Source: UBA1724 sp963621575
GTDB taxonomy: Bacteria > Verrucomicrobiota > Lentisphaeria > Oligosphaerales > Oligosphaeraceae
Length of the DNA stretch: 64,000 nucleotides
Assembly: GCA_963621575.1 (NCBI GenBank)
Contig: CAVFEH010000005.1
Coordinates: forward strand, 1 to 64,000
Direction of reading: 5' to 3'
The translations under genes and the position numbers were made by a program. The first letter of the stretch is position 1, and each line of letters opens with the position of its first letter. The notes beneath the pieces were generated by a model, which was not told the origin of the DNA, ran no database searches, and saw nothing but the letters and a program-made list of their open reading frames with translations. Positions 34,632 through 42,444 of this stretch are shown piece after piece.

Positions 34632-36971
34632 CTACTCCACCAGGAGCTTTGCAAATGCGGCGGGCACGCGGTATTGGTTTGTCTGGGTGGGGAAGAGGCC
34701 GATGAGCTGGCTCTTCCCCTCCTCGGTGCGGTTCCGGAAGAAGTTGCCCTTCATGTCCAGGCCGGAGGCGTCTTGGGCGCCCAGCATTTTCCAGGGGAGG
34801 CAGAGGGTGGCAGTCCAGAAGCCGGATTCCAATTGGCTGGAGAAGGCGTAGTCCGGATTCCAGGAACGGTCTTCGGCACGGTCCCGGGGATCGCCCCAGC
34901 GGGCGTCGTAGCGGCTGTTTCGGGCCCCCAGGATGAAGTGGAGGCCATTCTGTCCGTCGGGGGGGCAGAGCAAGACCTCGATGGAGTCGTCTTTCCAGAG
35001 GGATCCATCGTCCCTCGGACGCTCCTGCGCGTGGACGCCGCGCGCGGGGTCTTCCTGGCAGTAGAAGTGCAGGAGGAGTCCCTCGGGGGCGGCGGCGATC
35101 TGCACGAGGCTCCTCTGGGGAGCCGGGGAACCATCGGATTGCGTCATTTCATGGGCGGGGATGCCGGGGAACAAGCCGTCTTTTTGCCCGGTTGGAACCG
35201 CGGGGATTCGGGGGACGGGGAGTTCCGCGGATTCGGGGATCTTCAGGAGCGCCTCCGCGCCCAGCAGGAACTCCGAGAGCACGCCCTCCAGACGGGCGCG
35301 GTATACACTGCCCTCGGGGACAAGGCCAACGGCGCGCTGGAGCAGGGCCACAAGGGATTTTGCGTCGGCGGGCGTGTAGACATCGAAGGGGTGCTGGAAG
35401 GGGCGCTCCATGGTGAGCTTCTCCACCCGGGTCCAGAACTCCTTCATGGGGTCGCCTGCGGGGCCGTAGAAGCGCAGGTAGTAGTCGTCCAGCAGGGCGT
35501 CCAGGTCGCACTCCGGCTCCCAGAGGAGCTTTGCGATGAGGTATGCGGTCAGGTGGTTGAGCCAGGGGTAGTGGAAGTCGTATTTCCAGCCCCGCTGGGC
35601 GCCCTCGGAGGCGTCGAAGGACTCGGATTCCACGAATTCTCCTTTCACGTTGCCCAGGGCGTGGTTCGCGCGGATGTCCCCGGCCAGGAGGTGCGGGTAG
35701 AAGCGTGGATAATGCCGCCAGGGCTTCCAGTAGTTCAGGTGGGGGTAGGTCCACAAGTAGATGGCGTCCACCAGCCTGGACCAGGACTCTATGGCATTGC
35801 GGATCTGCGCCTTCCCCCCGGGGGTGCGCTCATTCTGGCGCTGGTAGCAGATCATGACGGCCAGGTTGTCGGGGATCTCTGTCAGGCAGTCGGGCACCTC
35901 CTGGTAGTTGGAGTAGGCGAAGCAGCCGACCTTCTTGTCGGGGAACTCCGTCTTGGCGGCCTTCGCCACCTTCGCCGCAAAGCCCCACACGTAGTTGGAG
36001 AAGAGGCCCTTTTCGCCGAGCTGCGGGGAGACCTGCGCCTGGCACTCGGGGCATTCGCAGATGCGGGTCATGCAGTCATTGGGGCAGATGGGGAAGATGG
36101 TCAGCTGCGGATTCTTCTGGAAGAACGCCCGCATCTCCTCAATCCAGATCTCCACGGCCTTGGGCTGGGAGAGGCAGAGATTCCCGCCGGAGAGCACGGA
36201 GAGGTTCGAGGTGTCCCGCTTGCCGTCGATGAGGGCGAAGTACTCCGGGTGGCTGTCGGCGTATTTGAGCATGATGCCGAAGGCGTGTCCGATATTGACG
36301 GGTGCCGGTGCGCCGTAGCCGATGCGCCGGTACCACAGGGCGTCCTGCGGGTAGAACTTGAAGTCGGCGAGCCATGCGTAGCGATATTCGAAGGCCGGCG
36401 CCTTCGTGCCTTCGCGGGGGGACAGCGCAATCTCTTCAAGCGAGGGGACTTCCGTGCCCTCTTCCCCTGGCATGAACCACCGGAAGCCAAGAGACTCCAG
36501 GAACTGGTGGACGCCATTCCAGGTGCCCATGTCGCCAAAGGCGCAGAGCCGGAGCTCGCCATTCCAGGCCTCATGGCTGCGCAGGGGGTGGGACCCCATG
36601 GAGAGGTCGCCGCCCGCATAGTCCCGTCCCGCAATGCGGACGCCGTCCGCCCCCTGGCGGATCCAGTAGCCGTCGTGGGGCAGTGCGGAGGGCTCCGGCG
36701 CACTGGGGAGGCCCGCCCGGGCTGCGTCTCCCAGGCGGATCGCCAGGGCGTTGGCGGGGACGCTTGTGGCGTCGGTGATGCGCCAGGTTTCGCCGGTGGC
36801 GCGCTCCAGCCATTGGGAGAGCGCCTCCGCCGCCTGGCGCACGGGTTCCGGCGCGTCAGCGCACACCAGGATGGGCGGCGCGGGGGAGCCCTTCCTCCAT
36901 AGGAGGACATCCTGTGCGGCGAGGCTTCCCAGAATCAAAAATGCGAAGAGGAGGAGTGCGTTTTTTTTCAT
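34632..36971 (-). CDS. Secreted DUF4838 glycosidase-like protein with CBM9-like C-terminus
   Basis: A 779-aa secreted protein. The ATG at 36971 (MKKNALLLFAFLILGSLAAQ) provides a signal peptide; the frame upstream does not. Residues about 25-135 resemble the N-terminal domain of alpha-glucuronidase/hexosaminidase-type enzymes (VRQAAEALSQWLERATGETW). The DUF4838 core spans about 195-500 with the Cys-rich CPNDCMTRICECPECQAQ, and LWTYPHLNYWKPW. Residues about 605-779 form a CBM9-like domain (LWKDDSIEVLLCPPDGQNGLHFILG). It is likely to act on complex glycans in the periplasm or outside the cell; catalytic residues of DUF4838 are not well established to my knowledge. A sodium symporter gene follows. 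Confidence 0.88.
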   Translation of the reverse strand: MKKNALLLFAFLILGSLAAQDVLLWRKGSPAPPILVCADAPEPVRQAAEALSQWLERATGETWRITDATSVPANALAIRLGDAARAGLPSAPEPSALPHDGYWIRQGADGVRIAGRDYAGGDLSMGSHPLRSHEAWNGELRLCAFGDMGTWNGVHQFLESLGFRWFMPGEEGTEVPSLEEIALSPREGTKAPAFEYRYAWLADFKFYPQDALWYRRIGYGAPAPVNIGHAFGIMLKYADSHPEYFALIDGKRDTSNLSVLSGGNLCLSQPKAVEIWIEEMRAFFQKNPQLTIFPICPNDCMTRICECPECQAQVSPQLGEKGLFSNYVWGFAAKVAKAAKTEFPDKKVGCFAYSNYQEVPDCLTEIPDNLAVMICYQRQNERTPGGKAQIRNAIESWSRLVDAIYLWTYPHLNYWKPWRHYPRFYPHLLAGDIRANHALGNVKGEFVESESFDASEGAQRGWKYDFHYPWLNHLTAYLIAKLLWEPECDLDALLDDYYLRFYGPAGDPMKEFWTRVEKLTMERPFQHPFDVYTPADAKSLVALLQRAVGLVPEGSVYRARLEGVLSEFLLGAEALLKIPESAELPVPRIPAVPTGQKDGLFPGIPAHEMTQSDGSPAPQRSLVQIAAAPEGLLLHFYCQEDPARGVHAQERPRDDGSLWKDDSIEVLLCPPDGQNGLHFILGARNSRYDARWGDPRDRAEDRSWNPDYAFSSQLESGFWTATLCLPWKMLGAQDASGLDMKGNFFRNRTEEGKSQLIGLFPTQTNQYRVPAAFAKLLVE

Positions 36972-37049
36972 GGGTAGGGGGAGCCTAGGGACCGATGCGC
37001 TTGCCAGGGGATGCTCCGGTGCCTTTGCCGCCGGGGAGGGCAAGGGGCT

Positions 37050-39083
37050 TTATGGCAGGGAAAGGGGGTGGTGGCAGCGGCAGCGGTGGGCTGGGGAGAG
37101 GTTGGCCCATTCAGGAGCGGTGGTGGCGCATTCCGGGGCGGCGCAGGGGCAGCGCGGATGGAAGGGGCAGCCCGCAGGGGGATTCACGGGGGAGGGCACT
37201 TCGCCGCCGAGGGGCGGTGGCGGTGGCGTGGGGCGCAGTCCGCCGGCGGGATCCGCCTCCAGGCGCGGCGCGGCGGAGAGCAGTGCCTTCGTGTAGGGAT
37301 GGGCGGGTGCGCGGAAGAGCTCCCCGGCGGGGGCCTCCTCCACGATGCGCCCCAGGTACATTACCGCAACGCGGTCCGCCAGGTAGCTCACGACGCTCAG
37401 GTCGTGGGTGATGAAGAGATAGGCCACGCCCAGCTCTTCCTGGAGGCGCTTCAGCAGATTCAGGATCTGCGCCTGCACGGAGACATCCAGGGCGCTGGTG
37501 CACTCGTCGCAGAGGATCAGCCGGGGCTCGGCGGCCAGCGCGCGGGCCAGTCCGATGCGCTGGCGTTGCCCGCCGGAAAATTGGTGCGGGTAGCGGAGGC
37601 GGTCCTCCGGGGAGAGCCCCACCTTCTCCAGGAGCGCCTCCACACGGTGTCGGCGAGTCTCCCGGTCGTCATCTCCGTGCTTCAGGTCCAGTGCCTCGCC
37701 GAGGGATTCCTGGATCATGAGACGGGGATCCAGGGAGGAGAAAGGATCCTGGAAGATCATCTGCACGCTTTGGCGCAGCCGCGGGAGCTCCCGCTCCCTT
37801 GCGTGTGCCACGGGGAATTCGCCATCCAGAAGGATCTCGCCGCCCGTGGGCTCCAGAAGCCGCACGACAGCCTTTCCCAGGGTGCTTTTGCCACAGCCGG
37901 ACTCGCCTACCAGCGCCAGGGTCTCGCCGCACGACAGCGAGAGATCCACGCCATCCACGGCCTTCAGCCACCGGCGGTTCCTGGGGAGAAGGCTCTTCGT
38001 TGCAGGGAACCAGACCCGTAGCTCCGAAATCCGCAGGAGCTCCTTCGGAGAAGGAGCCACGGGAACCACGGCGATTCCGCCGACGGGTTTTGTGGCCTCG
38101 GGTAGGGGGAGTTCCCAGCGGGGGCACCGGCACCCGTGGGAGGGCGTGAGGGTCTGCCAGGCGGGGGCGCCTTGGCGGCATTCGCCATTGGCCAGGGGAC
38201 ACCGTGGCGCAAAGCGGCAACCGGCGGCCGCGCCGCCATGGGCGCGGGAGACCGCCCCGGGAATGGTCTCCAGGGGAATGCCACGGCGCTCCTTTCGGGG
38301 CAGGGACTGCAGGAGCATCCGGGTGTAGGGATGTCCGGGGGTGCGGAAGAGCTCCCGGGCGGAGGCCTCCTCCACGACTTGGCCGGCATACATGACCACG
38401 CAGCGCTGCGCGCCCTGCGCCGCCAAGGCCAGGTTGTGGGTGATCAGCAGCACCGCGGAGTCGTGTTTCTTCTGGAGCCGCAGCAACAGCGCCACGATCT
38501 GAGCCTGCACAGTCACGTCCAGTGCGGTGGTGGGTTCGTCGGCGATGAGGACATCCGGTTCGCCCGCCAGCGCCATGGCCAGCACCACGCGCTGCCGCAG
38601 TCCGCCGGAGAGCTGGTGCGGATAAGCCGCCAGACGGCTCTCCGCTTCCGGAATCTCCACCTCCTGCAAGAGCTCCACACAGCGGGCGCGACGGCGCTCT
38701 TTTGTCATCTTGAAGTGGGTCTGGAGCACCTCTTCCAGCTGACGGCCGATGGTCAGCACCGGATTCAGGGCCGTCATGGGCTCCTGGAAGACCATCGCCA
38801 GGCGGCGTCCCCGGAGTCCCTGGAGTTCCTCCTGGGCCAAGGCATACAGGTCTTTGCCGTCGTACCAGGCGTGTCCGTGCGTGAGGCACGCGCCCGGCTT
38901 CGGCAGGAGCCCCAGCAGGGAGAGTGCGGTGAGGGTTTTGCCGGATCCGCTTTCCCCCAGCAACGCCACCATCTCGCCACGGCGCAGCACGAGGGACGCG
39001 CCGTCCACGGCGGGCAAAAGGCCCTCTCCCTGGCGGAATCCGATCCCCAAATCCTCTATGATGACACGCGGCGCTTCCTGCAT
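37050..39083 (-). CDS. Fused dipeptide/oligopeptide ABC transporter ATPase (DppD-DppF type)
   Basis: A 677-aa protein with two complete ABC ATPase domains. The first has Walker A GESGSGKT (43-50), signature LSGGLRQRV and Walker B VLIADEPT. The second has GESGCGKST, FSGGQRQRI and LILCDECTS. Each is followed by an oligo_HPY-type C-terminal domain with clustered Cys (CRFAPRCPLANGEC and CPFHPRCPCAAPEC); such Cys sets bind an iron-sulfur cluster in some OppD/OppF proteins. Fused forms (YejF, GsiA) energise peptide or glutathione uptake. No permease or binding-protein gene is adjacent, so it must work with subunits encoded elsewhere. The second Walker B has DEC where DEP is usual, which is common and should not stop hydrolysis. 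Confidence 0.93.
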   Translation of the reverse strand: MQEAPRVIIEDLGIGFRQGEGLLPAVDGASLVLRRGEMVALLGESGSGKTLTALSLLGLLPKPGACLTHGHAWYDGKDLYALAQEELQGLRGRRLAMVFQEPMTALNPVLTIGRQLEEVLQTHFKMTKERRRARCVELLQEVEIPEAESRLAAYPHQLSGGLRQRVVLAMALAGEPDVLIADEPTTALDVTVQAQIVALLLRLQKKHDSAVLLITHNLALAAQGAQRCVVMYAGQVVEEASARELFRTPGHPYTRMLLQSLPRKERRGIPLETIPGAVSRAHGGAAAGCRFAPRCPLANGECRQGAPAWQTLTPSHGCRCPRWELPLPEATKPVGGIAVVPVAPSPKELLRISELRVWFPATKSLLPRNRRWLKAVDGVDLSLSCGETLALVGESGCGKSTLGKAVVRLLEPTGGEILLDGEFPVAHARERELPRLRQSVQMIFQDPFSSLDPRLMIQESLGEALDLKHGDDDRETRRHRVEALLEKVGLSPEDRLRYPHQFSGGQRQRIGLARALAAEPRLILCDECTSALDVSVQAQILNLLKRLQEELGVAYLFITHDLSVVSYLADRVAVMYLGRIVEEAPAGELFRAPAHPYTKALLSAAPRLEADPAGGLRPTPPPPPLGGEVPSPVNPPAGCPFHPRCPCAAPECATTAPEWANLSPAHRCRCHHPLSLP

Positions 39084-39265
39084 GGCCGTGTAACATAATC
39101 CCCCACAATAGGCGCGTGCCTATGAGGAAAACCCGAAAAAAGGCTGGAAGAAGCAGGGGGCGCCGGGCATCCTTCCCCCTCGGTTTTTTTTCGAGGCACC
39201 CGCCGGAAATGCAGAAAGCCGCGTGTCTCTTGCATCGGGAACGCGGCTTTTCGGGGAAAATGGGA

Positions 39266-39353
39266 TGGCGGAGAGGCAGGGATTCGAACCCTGGTTACCT
39301 TTCGGTAAACAGCATTTCCAGTGCTGCTCAATCGACCACTCTGACACCTCTCC
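39266..39353 (-). tRNA. tRNA-Ser (anticodon GGA)
   Basis: An 88-base class II tRNA on the minus strand: acceptor GGAGAGG (39347-39353) pairs with CCTCTCC (39270-39276), then discriminator G and an encoded CCA (39266-39268). The anticodon loop CTGGAAA sits between AGCA/TGCT arms. A variable arm (TACC-GAAA-GGTA) and the T-loop GGTTCGAATCC are present. The GGA anticodon reads UCC and UCU codons. Confidence 0.97.
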
Positions 39354-39370
39354 GGTGAGAAAGCGCGGTT

Positions 39371-39398
39371 AAGATAACCACACTTCGCCGGATTTCAA
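39371..39398 (-). promoter_or_regulatory. Promoter of tRNA-Ser
   Basis: On the minus strand, TTGAAA (39393-39398) and TATCTT (39371-39376) are separated by 16 bases. The -10 box lies 17 bases before the mature tRNA 5' end, as expected for a short tRNA leader. Confidence 0.65.
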
Positions 39399-39674
39399 TG
39401 GTGGAGGACGCTTTTTGGGGAAAAAGGCGCGTTGCGGATGTGCGGGGACGGTGTGGTTTCTTTTTGGGAGAGAGGGGATTTGGCGGCGTGGCCCAGGGCG
39501 CATTTCTTTCGTGAAAAAGCCCCCGCGCCTCTCCCCGGGAGGGAAACGGGCATTACAGTATCCACCGTTCTTCCCGTAGGGAAACGGCGTGGGGAAATTC
39601 CCCGGCGCGCCATCCCGAAGGCCCCTTTCTCCGAGTCCTTTTGTCCGAAACCATCTACTTTGTCATTCTTCACT
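39377..39674. other. Intergenic region between tRNA-Ser and pal
   Basis: Apart from the tRNA promoter at its left edge, no gene or clear site is visible in the 321 bases between 39354 and 39674. It presumably contains the pal promoter, but no box pair could be defended. Confidence 0.4.
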
Positions 39675-40313
39675 ATGCGCATGAATCGCACTTTGAGTCT
39701 CCTGGCGGCAGCCGTCGCCTGCGCCCTCCTCGTCACCTCCTGCACCAAGAAGCCCAAGATCGACCTGACCGGCGTGGTGCGGAACCCCAACGCCCTGGGC
39801 GCCAGCGGCGCCAAGGACGCGGGCTTCGGCGAGGACGGCTTCGTGCCCGCCGGCGCCGATGTGGCGGATCTGTATGAGTTCGGCGAGAACGGCGCCGCCA
39901 TGGGCCCCTGGGAGGGAACCGACAAGCCCGCCGCCGGCGCCGCCGGCGCCTCCGATTTTGTGAAGAATGGGCAGCGCTGGGACGGTGTGGTCTACTTCGG
40001 CTACGACCAGTCCGAGATCCAGGGCTCCGAGCGCGCCAAGCTGGACAGCCTGGCGCAGTTCATGGTCGAGAACCCCAAGCTGGGGGTGGTGATCGAGGGG
40101 CACACCGATGAGCGGGGCAGCGATGAATACAACCGCGCCCTGGGCGAGCGCCGTGCACTTTCCGTGCAGCAGTATCTTGGCCTTTTGGGCGTGGCCGATG
40201 GGCGGATGCAGACCCTCAGCTATGGCGAGGACCGCCCGGCCGTCCCCGGCGCCGCCGAGGAGAGCCAGCACAAGCTGAACCGCCGCGCGGAGTTCGTGAT
40301 CGGCGATCTCTAG
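39675..40313 (+). CDS. pal: Peptidoglycan-associated lipoprotein Pal (OmpA-like)
   Basis: A 212-aa outer-membrane lipoprotein. The start at 39675 (MRMNRTLSLL) gives a signal peptide with lipobox VTSC and Cys-23 as the lipidated residue; an ATG at 39681 is the alternative. A Gly/Ala-rich, probably flexible linker (about 35-95) precedes the C-terminal OmpA-like domain (about 103-212) with VYFGYDQSEI and the Pal signature GHTDERGSDEYNRALGERRA, including the Asp and Arg that bind diaminopimelate of peptidoglycan. It ties the outer membrane to the wall. No tolB, tolQ or tolR gene is adjacent, which is unusual for pal. Confidence 0.92.
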   Translation: MRMNRTLSLLAAAVACALLVTSCTKKPKIDLTGVVRNPNALGASGAKDAGFGEDGFVPAGADVADLYEFGENGAAMGPWEGTDKPAAGAAGASDFVKNGQRWDGVVYFGYDQSEIQGSERAKLDSLAQFMVENPKLGVVIEGHTDERGSDEYNRALGERRALSVQQYLGLLGVADGRMQTLSYGEDRPAVPGAAEESQHKLNRRAEFVIGDL

Positions 40314-40341
40314 TCCCGGTTCTCCCCCTTGCTTTCCCGCT

Positions 40342-40404
40342 CTCCCGCGGAAACGCGGGAGGAGTGCTTCGCGCCCCTCTTCGGATCAACGACGGAGAGG
40401 GGCG
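40342..40404 (+). terminator. Possible terminator region after pal
   Basis: Two hairpins follow pal: CTCCCGCG-GAAA-CGCGGGAG (40342-40361, GNRA loop) and CGCCCCTCT/AGAGGGGCG (40372-40380 with 40396-40404) followed by GCTTCTTCCC. The second may end transcription, but the T-run is poor. Confidence 0.4.
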
Positions 40405-40524
40405 GCTTCTTCCCGGAACAGGAGTGTTGCCGCGTGGTTGCTCCAGCCGGGAACGCCCCGGGAGGGGTGGAGGGGAAAAAGATTTATTTTGCGAGTTTCT
40501 GATATTGCCGAGGAGTCGAACCCC

Positions 40525-41847
40525 GTGGAAAGCCCCGCCTGCGATGGAGTTATGGATGTCTGCGCCGCCGTGGTGTTCCGGGAGGGGCGGCTGCTTCTGG
40601 CCACGCGCCGTTCCGGCAGCAGGGGGGCCGGACGTTGGGAGTTCCCCGGCGGAAAGCGGGAGGCGGGCGAGACTCTGGAGGAGACCATTCGCCGGGAGAT
40701 GCGCGAGGAGCTGGCCTTCCCCGTGACCTCCGCAGTCCCCGTGGGATCCTTTCTGCACCCCGCTTCCGGGACCGCTCCCGCGATCCGACTCCACTTCCTT
40801 CTTTGCCAGGCGCCCGCTGGCGCGGAGACCGTCCCCCAGGAAGGGCAGCAATGCCGCTGGCATGCCCCCGCGGAATGGGACGCGCTGGATTTGATGCCCA
40901 CGGACCGGCGGTTCCTGGAGGAATATCGTGAGGAGCTGCGGGGACTCTCTCTGGAGACCCGGTTGCCCTACGACCCCGCCTCCGGACGCCTTCCCCTCTG
41001 GCTCAAGAGCCCCTTCCAGGGCGGCGAGGAACGCCGCGAAATGCGTCATCTCCTGCGGGAGGGCGGACTCCACACGGTCTGCGAGGGCGCAAAGTGCCCC
41101 AACCGCTGCCAGTGCTGGAGACAGCGCACCGCGACTTTCATGATCCTGGGCGATGTATGCACCCGCGCCTGCCGTTTCTGCTCCGTCAACCACGGTCGTC
41201 CCACGCCTGTGGATCCCGACGAGGCCGCCAAGGTGGCCAGGAGTGTCCAGGAGCTGGGGCTCCGATACGCCGTGGTCACCTGTGTGACGCGCGATGATTT
41301 GCCCGACGGCGGCGCCTCCGCCATGGCCGCGGTGATCCGCGCCATCCGCCAGGAGTCCCCTGGCACCCTGGTGGAGGTCCTCACCAGCGATTACCACGGC
41401 AATTTCGCCGCCCTGGACAAGGTCCTTGCCGCCGCCCCTGCGGTCTTCGGACACAACCTGGAGACTGTGGAGCGCCTTTCCCCCGCTGTCCGCAGCGTGG
41501 CCACCTACCGTGGAAGCCTCGCCGTCCTGAAACACGCTTCCGGGCACGCCCCGGCGGGCACGGTGGTGAAGAGCGGCATGATGCTGGGGCTTGGCGAGAG
41601 TGACGAGGACATCCGGCAGGCCCTGCGGGATCTGCGGGAGGCCGGCGTCTCCCTCGTGACCCTGGGACAGTATCTCCAGCCCACTTCCGCGCAGCTCCCC
41701 GTGGCGCGCTTCATCCCGCCCTCCGAATTCCTCCAGTGGCGGCGCTATGCCGAGGAGGAGCTGGGCTTTGCCCGCGCGGTCTGCGGCCCCCTGGTCCGGA
41801 GCTCCTATATGGCCGGGGATGCCTACCGCCGCATGACCGGGCGGTAA
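40525..41847 (+). CDS. lipA: Fusion protein: Nudix (MutT-like) hydrolase + lipoyl synthase
   Basis: A 440-aa two-domain protein. A GTG at 40525 is preferred as start because AGGAG lies 9 bases before it; ATG 40552 is the alternative, with GGAG only 2 bases before it. Residues about 10-145 are a MutT-type Nudix hydrolase (VCAAVVFREGRLLLATRR; Nudix box from GGKREAGETLEE to RREMREELAF, 42-65, with the usual Gly before the last hydrophobic residue replaced by Ala). Residues about 155-440 are a complete lipoyl synthase: auxiliary-cluster Cys 186, 191 and 197 (CEGAKCPNRCQC), radical-SAM CTRACRFC (212/216/219) and the C-terminal RSSY that supplies a Ser ligand. LipA inserts two sulfurs into octanoyl lipoyl domains. 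No lipB lies nearby. There is no stop or frameshift at the junction. Confidence 0.92.
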   Translation: MESPACDGVMDVCAAVVFREGRLLLATRRSGSRGAGRWEFPGGKREAGETLEETIRREMREELAFPVTSAVPVGSFLHPASGTAPAIRLHFLLCQAPAGAETVPQEGQQCRWHAPAEWDALDLMPTDRRFLEEYREELRGLSLETRLPYDPASGRLPLWLKSPFQGGEERREMRHLLREGGLHTVCEGAKCPNRCQCWRQRTATFMILGDVCTRACRFCSVNHGRPTPVDPDEAAKVARSVQELGLRYAVVTCVTRDDLPDGGASAMAAVIRAIRQESPGTLVEVLTSDYHGNFAALDKVLAAAPAVFGHNLETVERLSPAVRSVATYRGSLAVLKHASGHAPAGTVVKSGMMLGLGESDEDIRQALRDLREAGVSLVTLGQYLQPTSAQLPVARFIPPSEFLQWRRYAEEELGFARAVCGPLVRSSYMAGDAYRRMTGR

Positions 41848-41916
41848 AAGGCACGCACTTCCTGAATTTCCATTCGTCTTTTCCCACTCACAGAACCTGT
41901 TACATCACCCACTGCA

Positions 41917-42444
41917 ATGAAGATTGTTCTCACCCAGGAGCAGATCCAGGCACGCATCCGTGAAATGGCCGATGAAATCAACCGCGCCTACGAGGGACAG
42001 CCCTACACCGTCATGGCGCTGCTCAACGGCGCATGCTACTTCGCCGTCGACCTGACCCGGCATTTGAAGGGCGATTTCATCCTGGACTCCGTCCTGGTCT
42101 CCAGCTACGTGGACGACAAGTCCACCGGCAAGATCACCATGCGCGGCACCCCCAAGCGCCCCGTGGCGGGAAGGCATGTGCTGCTGGTGGATGAAGTGCT
42201 TGACACCGCGCTGACGCTCTCCTCCATCCGCCGCCATTTCCAGGAGCAGGACGCCGTGGACGTGAAGACCTGCGTGCTCGTCCAGAAGAACCGCCCCCTC
42301 CATCCCCTGGCAAAGGACTTCACCGCCGAATGGGTCGGGTTTCAGTTGCCCGACCGCTTCCTCATCGGCTGCGGAATGGACTACAACGAGCGTTTCCGGC
42401 AGCTGCCCTACATCGCCGAAATGGAGCCCTCCGACCTGAAATGA
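41917..42444 (+). CDS. hpt: Hypoxanthine (guanine) phosphoribosyltransferase
   Basis: A 175-aa type I phosphoribosyltransferase that makes IMP or GMP from PRPP and the base (purine salvage). It has MALLNGACYFAVDLTR near the N-terminus (the PPi-loop region), SSYVDDKSTGK, and the PRPP loop VLLVDEVLDTALTL (88-101), where the usual acidic pair is Asp-Glu and the loop Gly is Ala. The C-terminal aromatic/Asp region reads VGFQLPDRFLIGCGMDYNE. The stop overlaps the murD start (ATGA at 42441), so the two are translationally coupled. The ATG at 41917 has no obvious Shine-Dalgarno. Confidence 0.93.
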   Translation: MKIVLTQEQIQARIREMADEINRAYEGQPYTVMALLNGACYFAVDLTRHLKGDFILDSVLVSSYVDDKSTGKITMRGTPKRPVAGRHVLLVDEVLDTALTLSSIRRHFQEQDAVDVKTCVLVQKNRPLHPLAKDFTAEWVGFQLPDRFLIGCGMDYNERFRQLPYIAEMEPSDLK

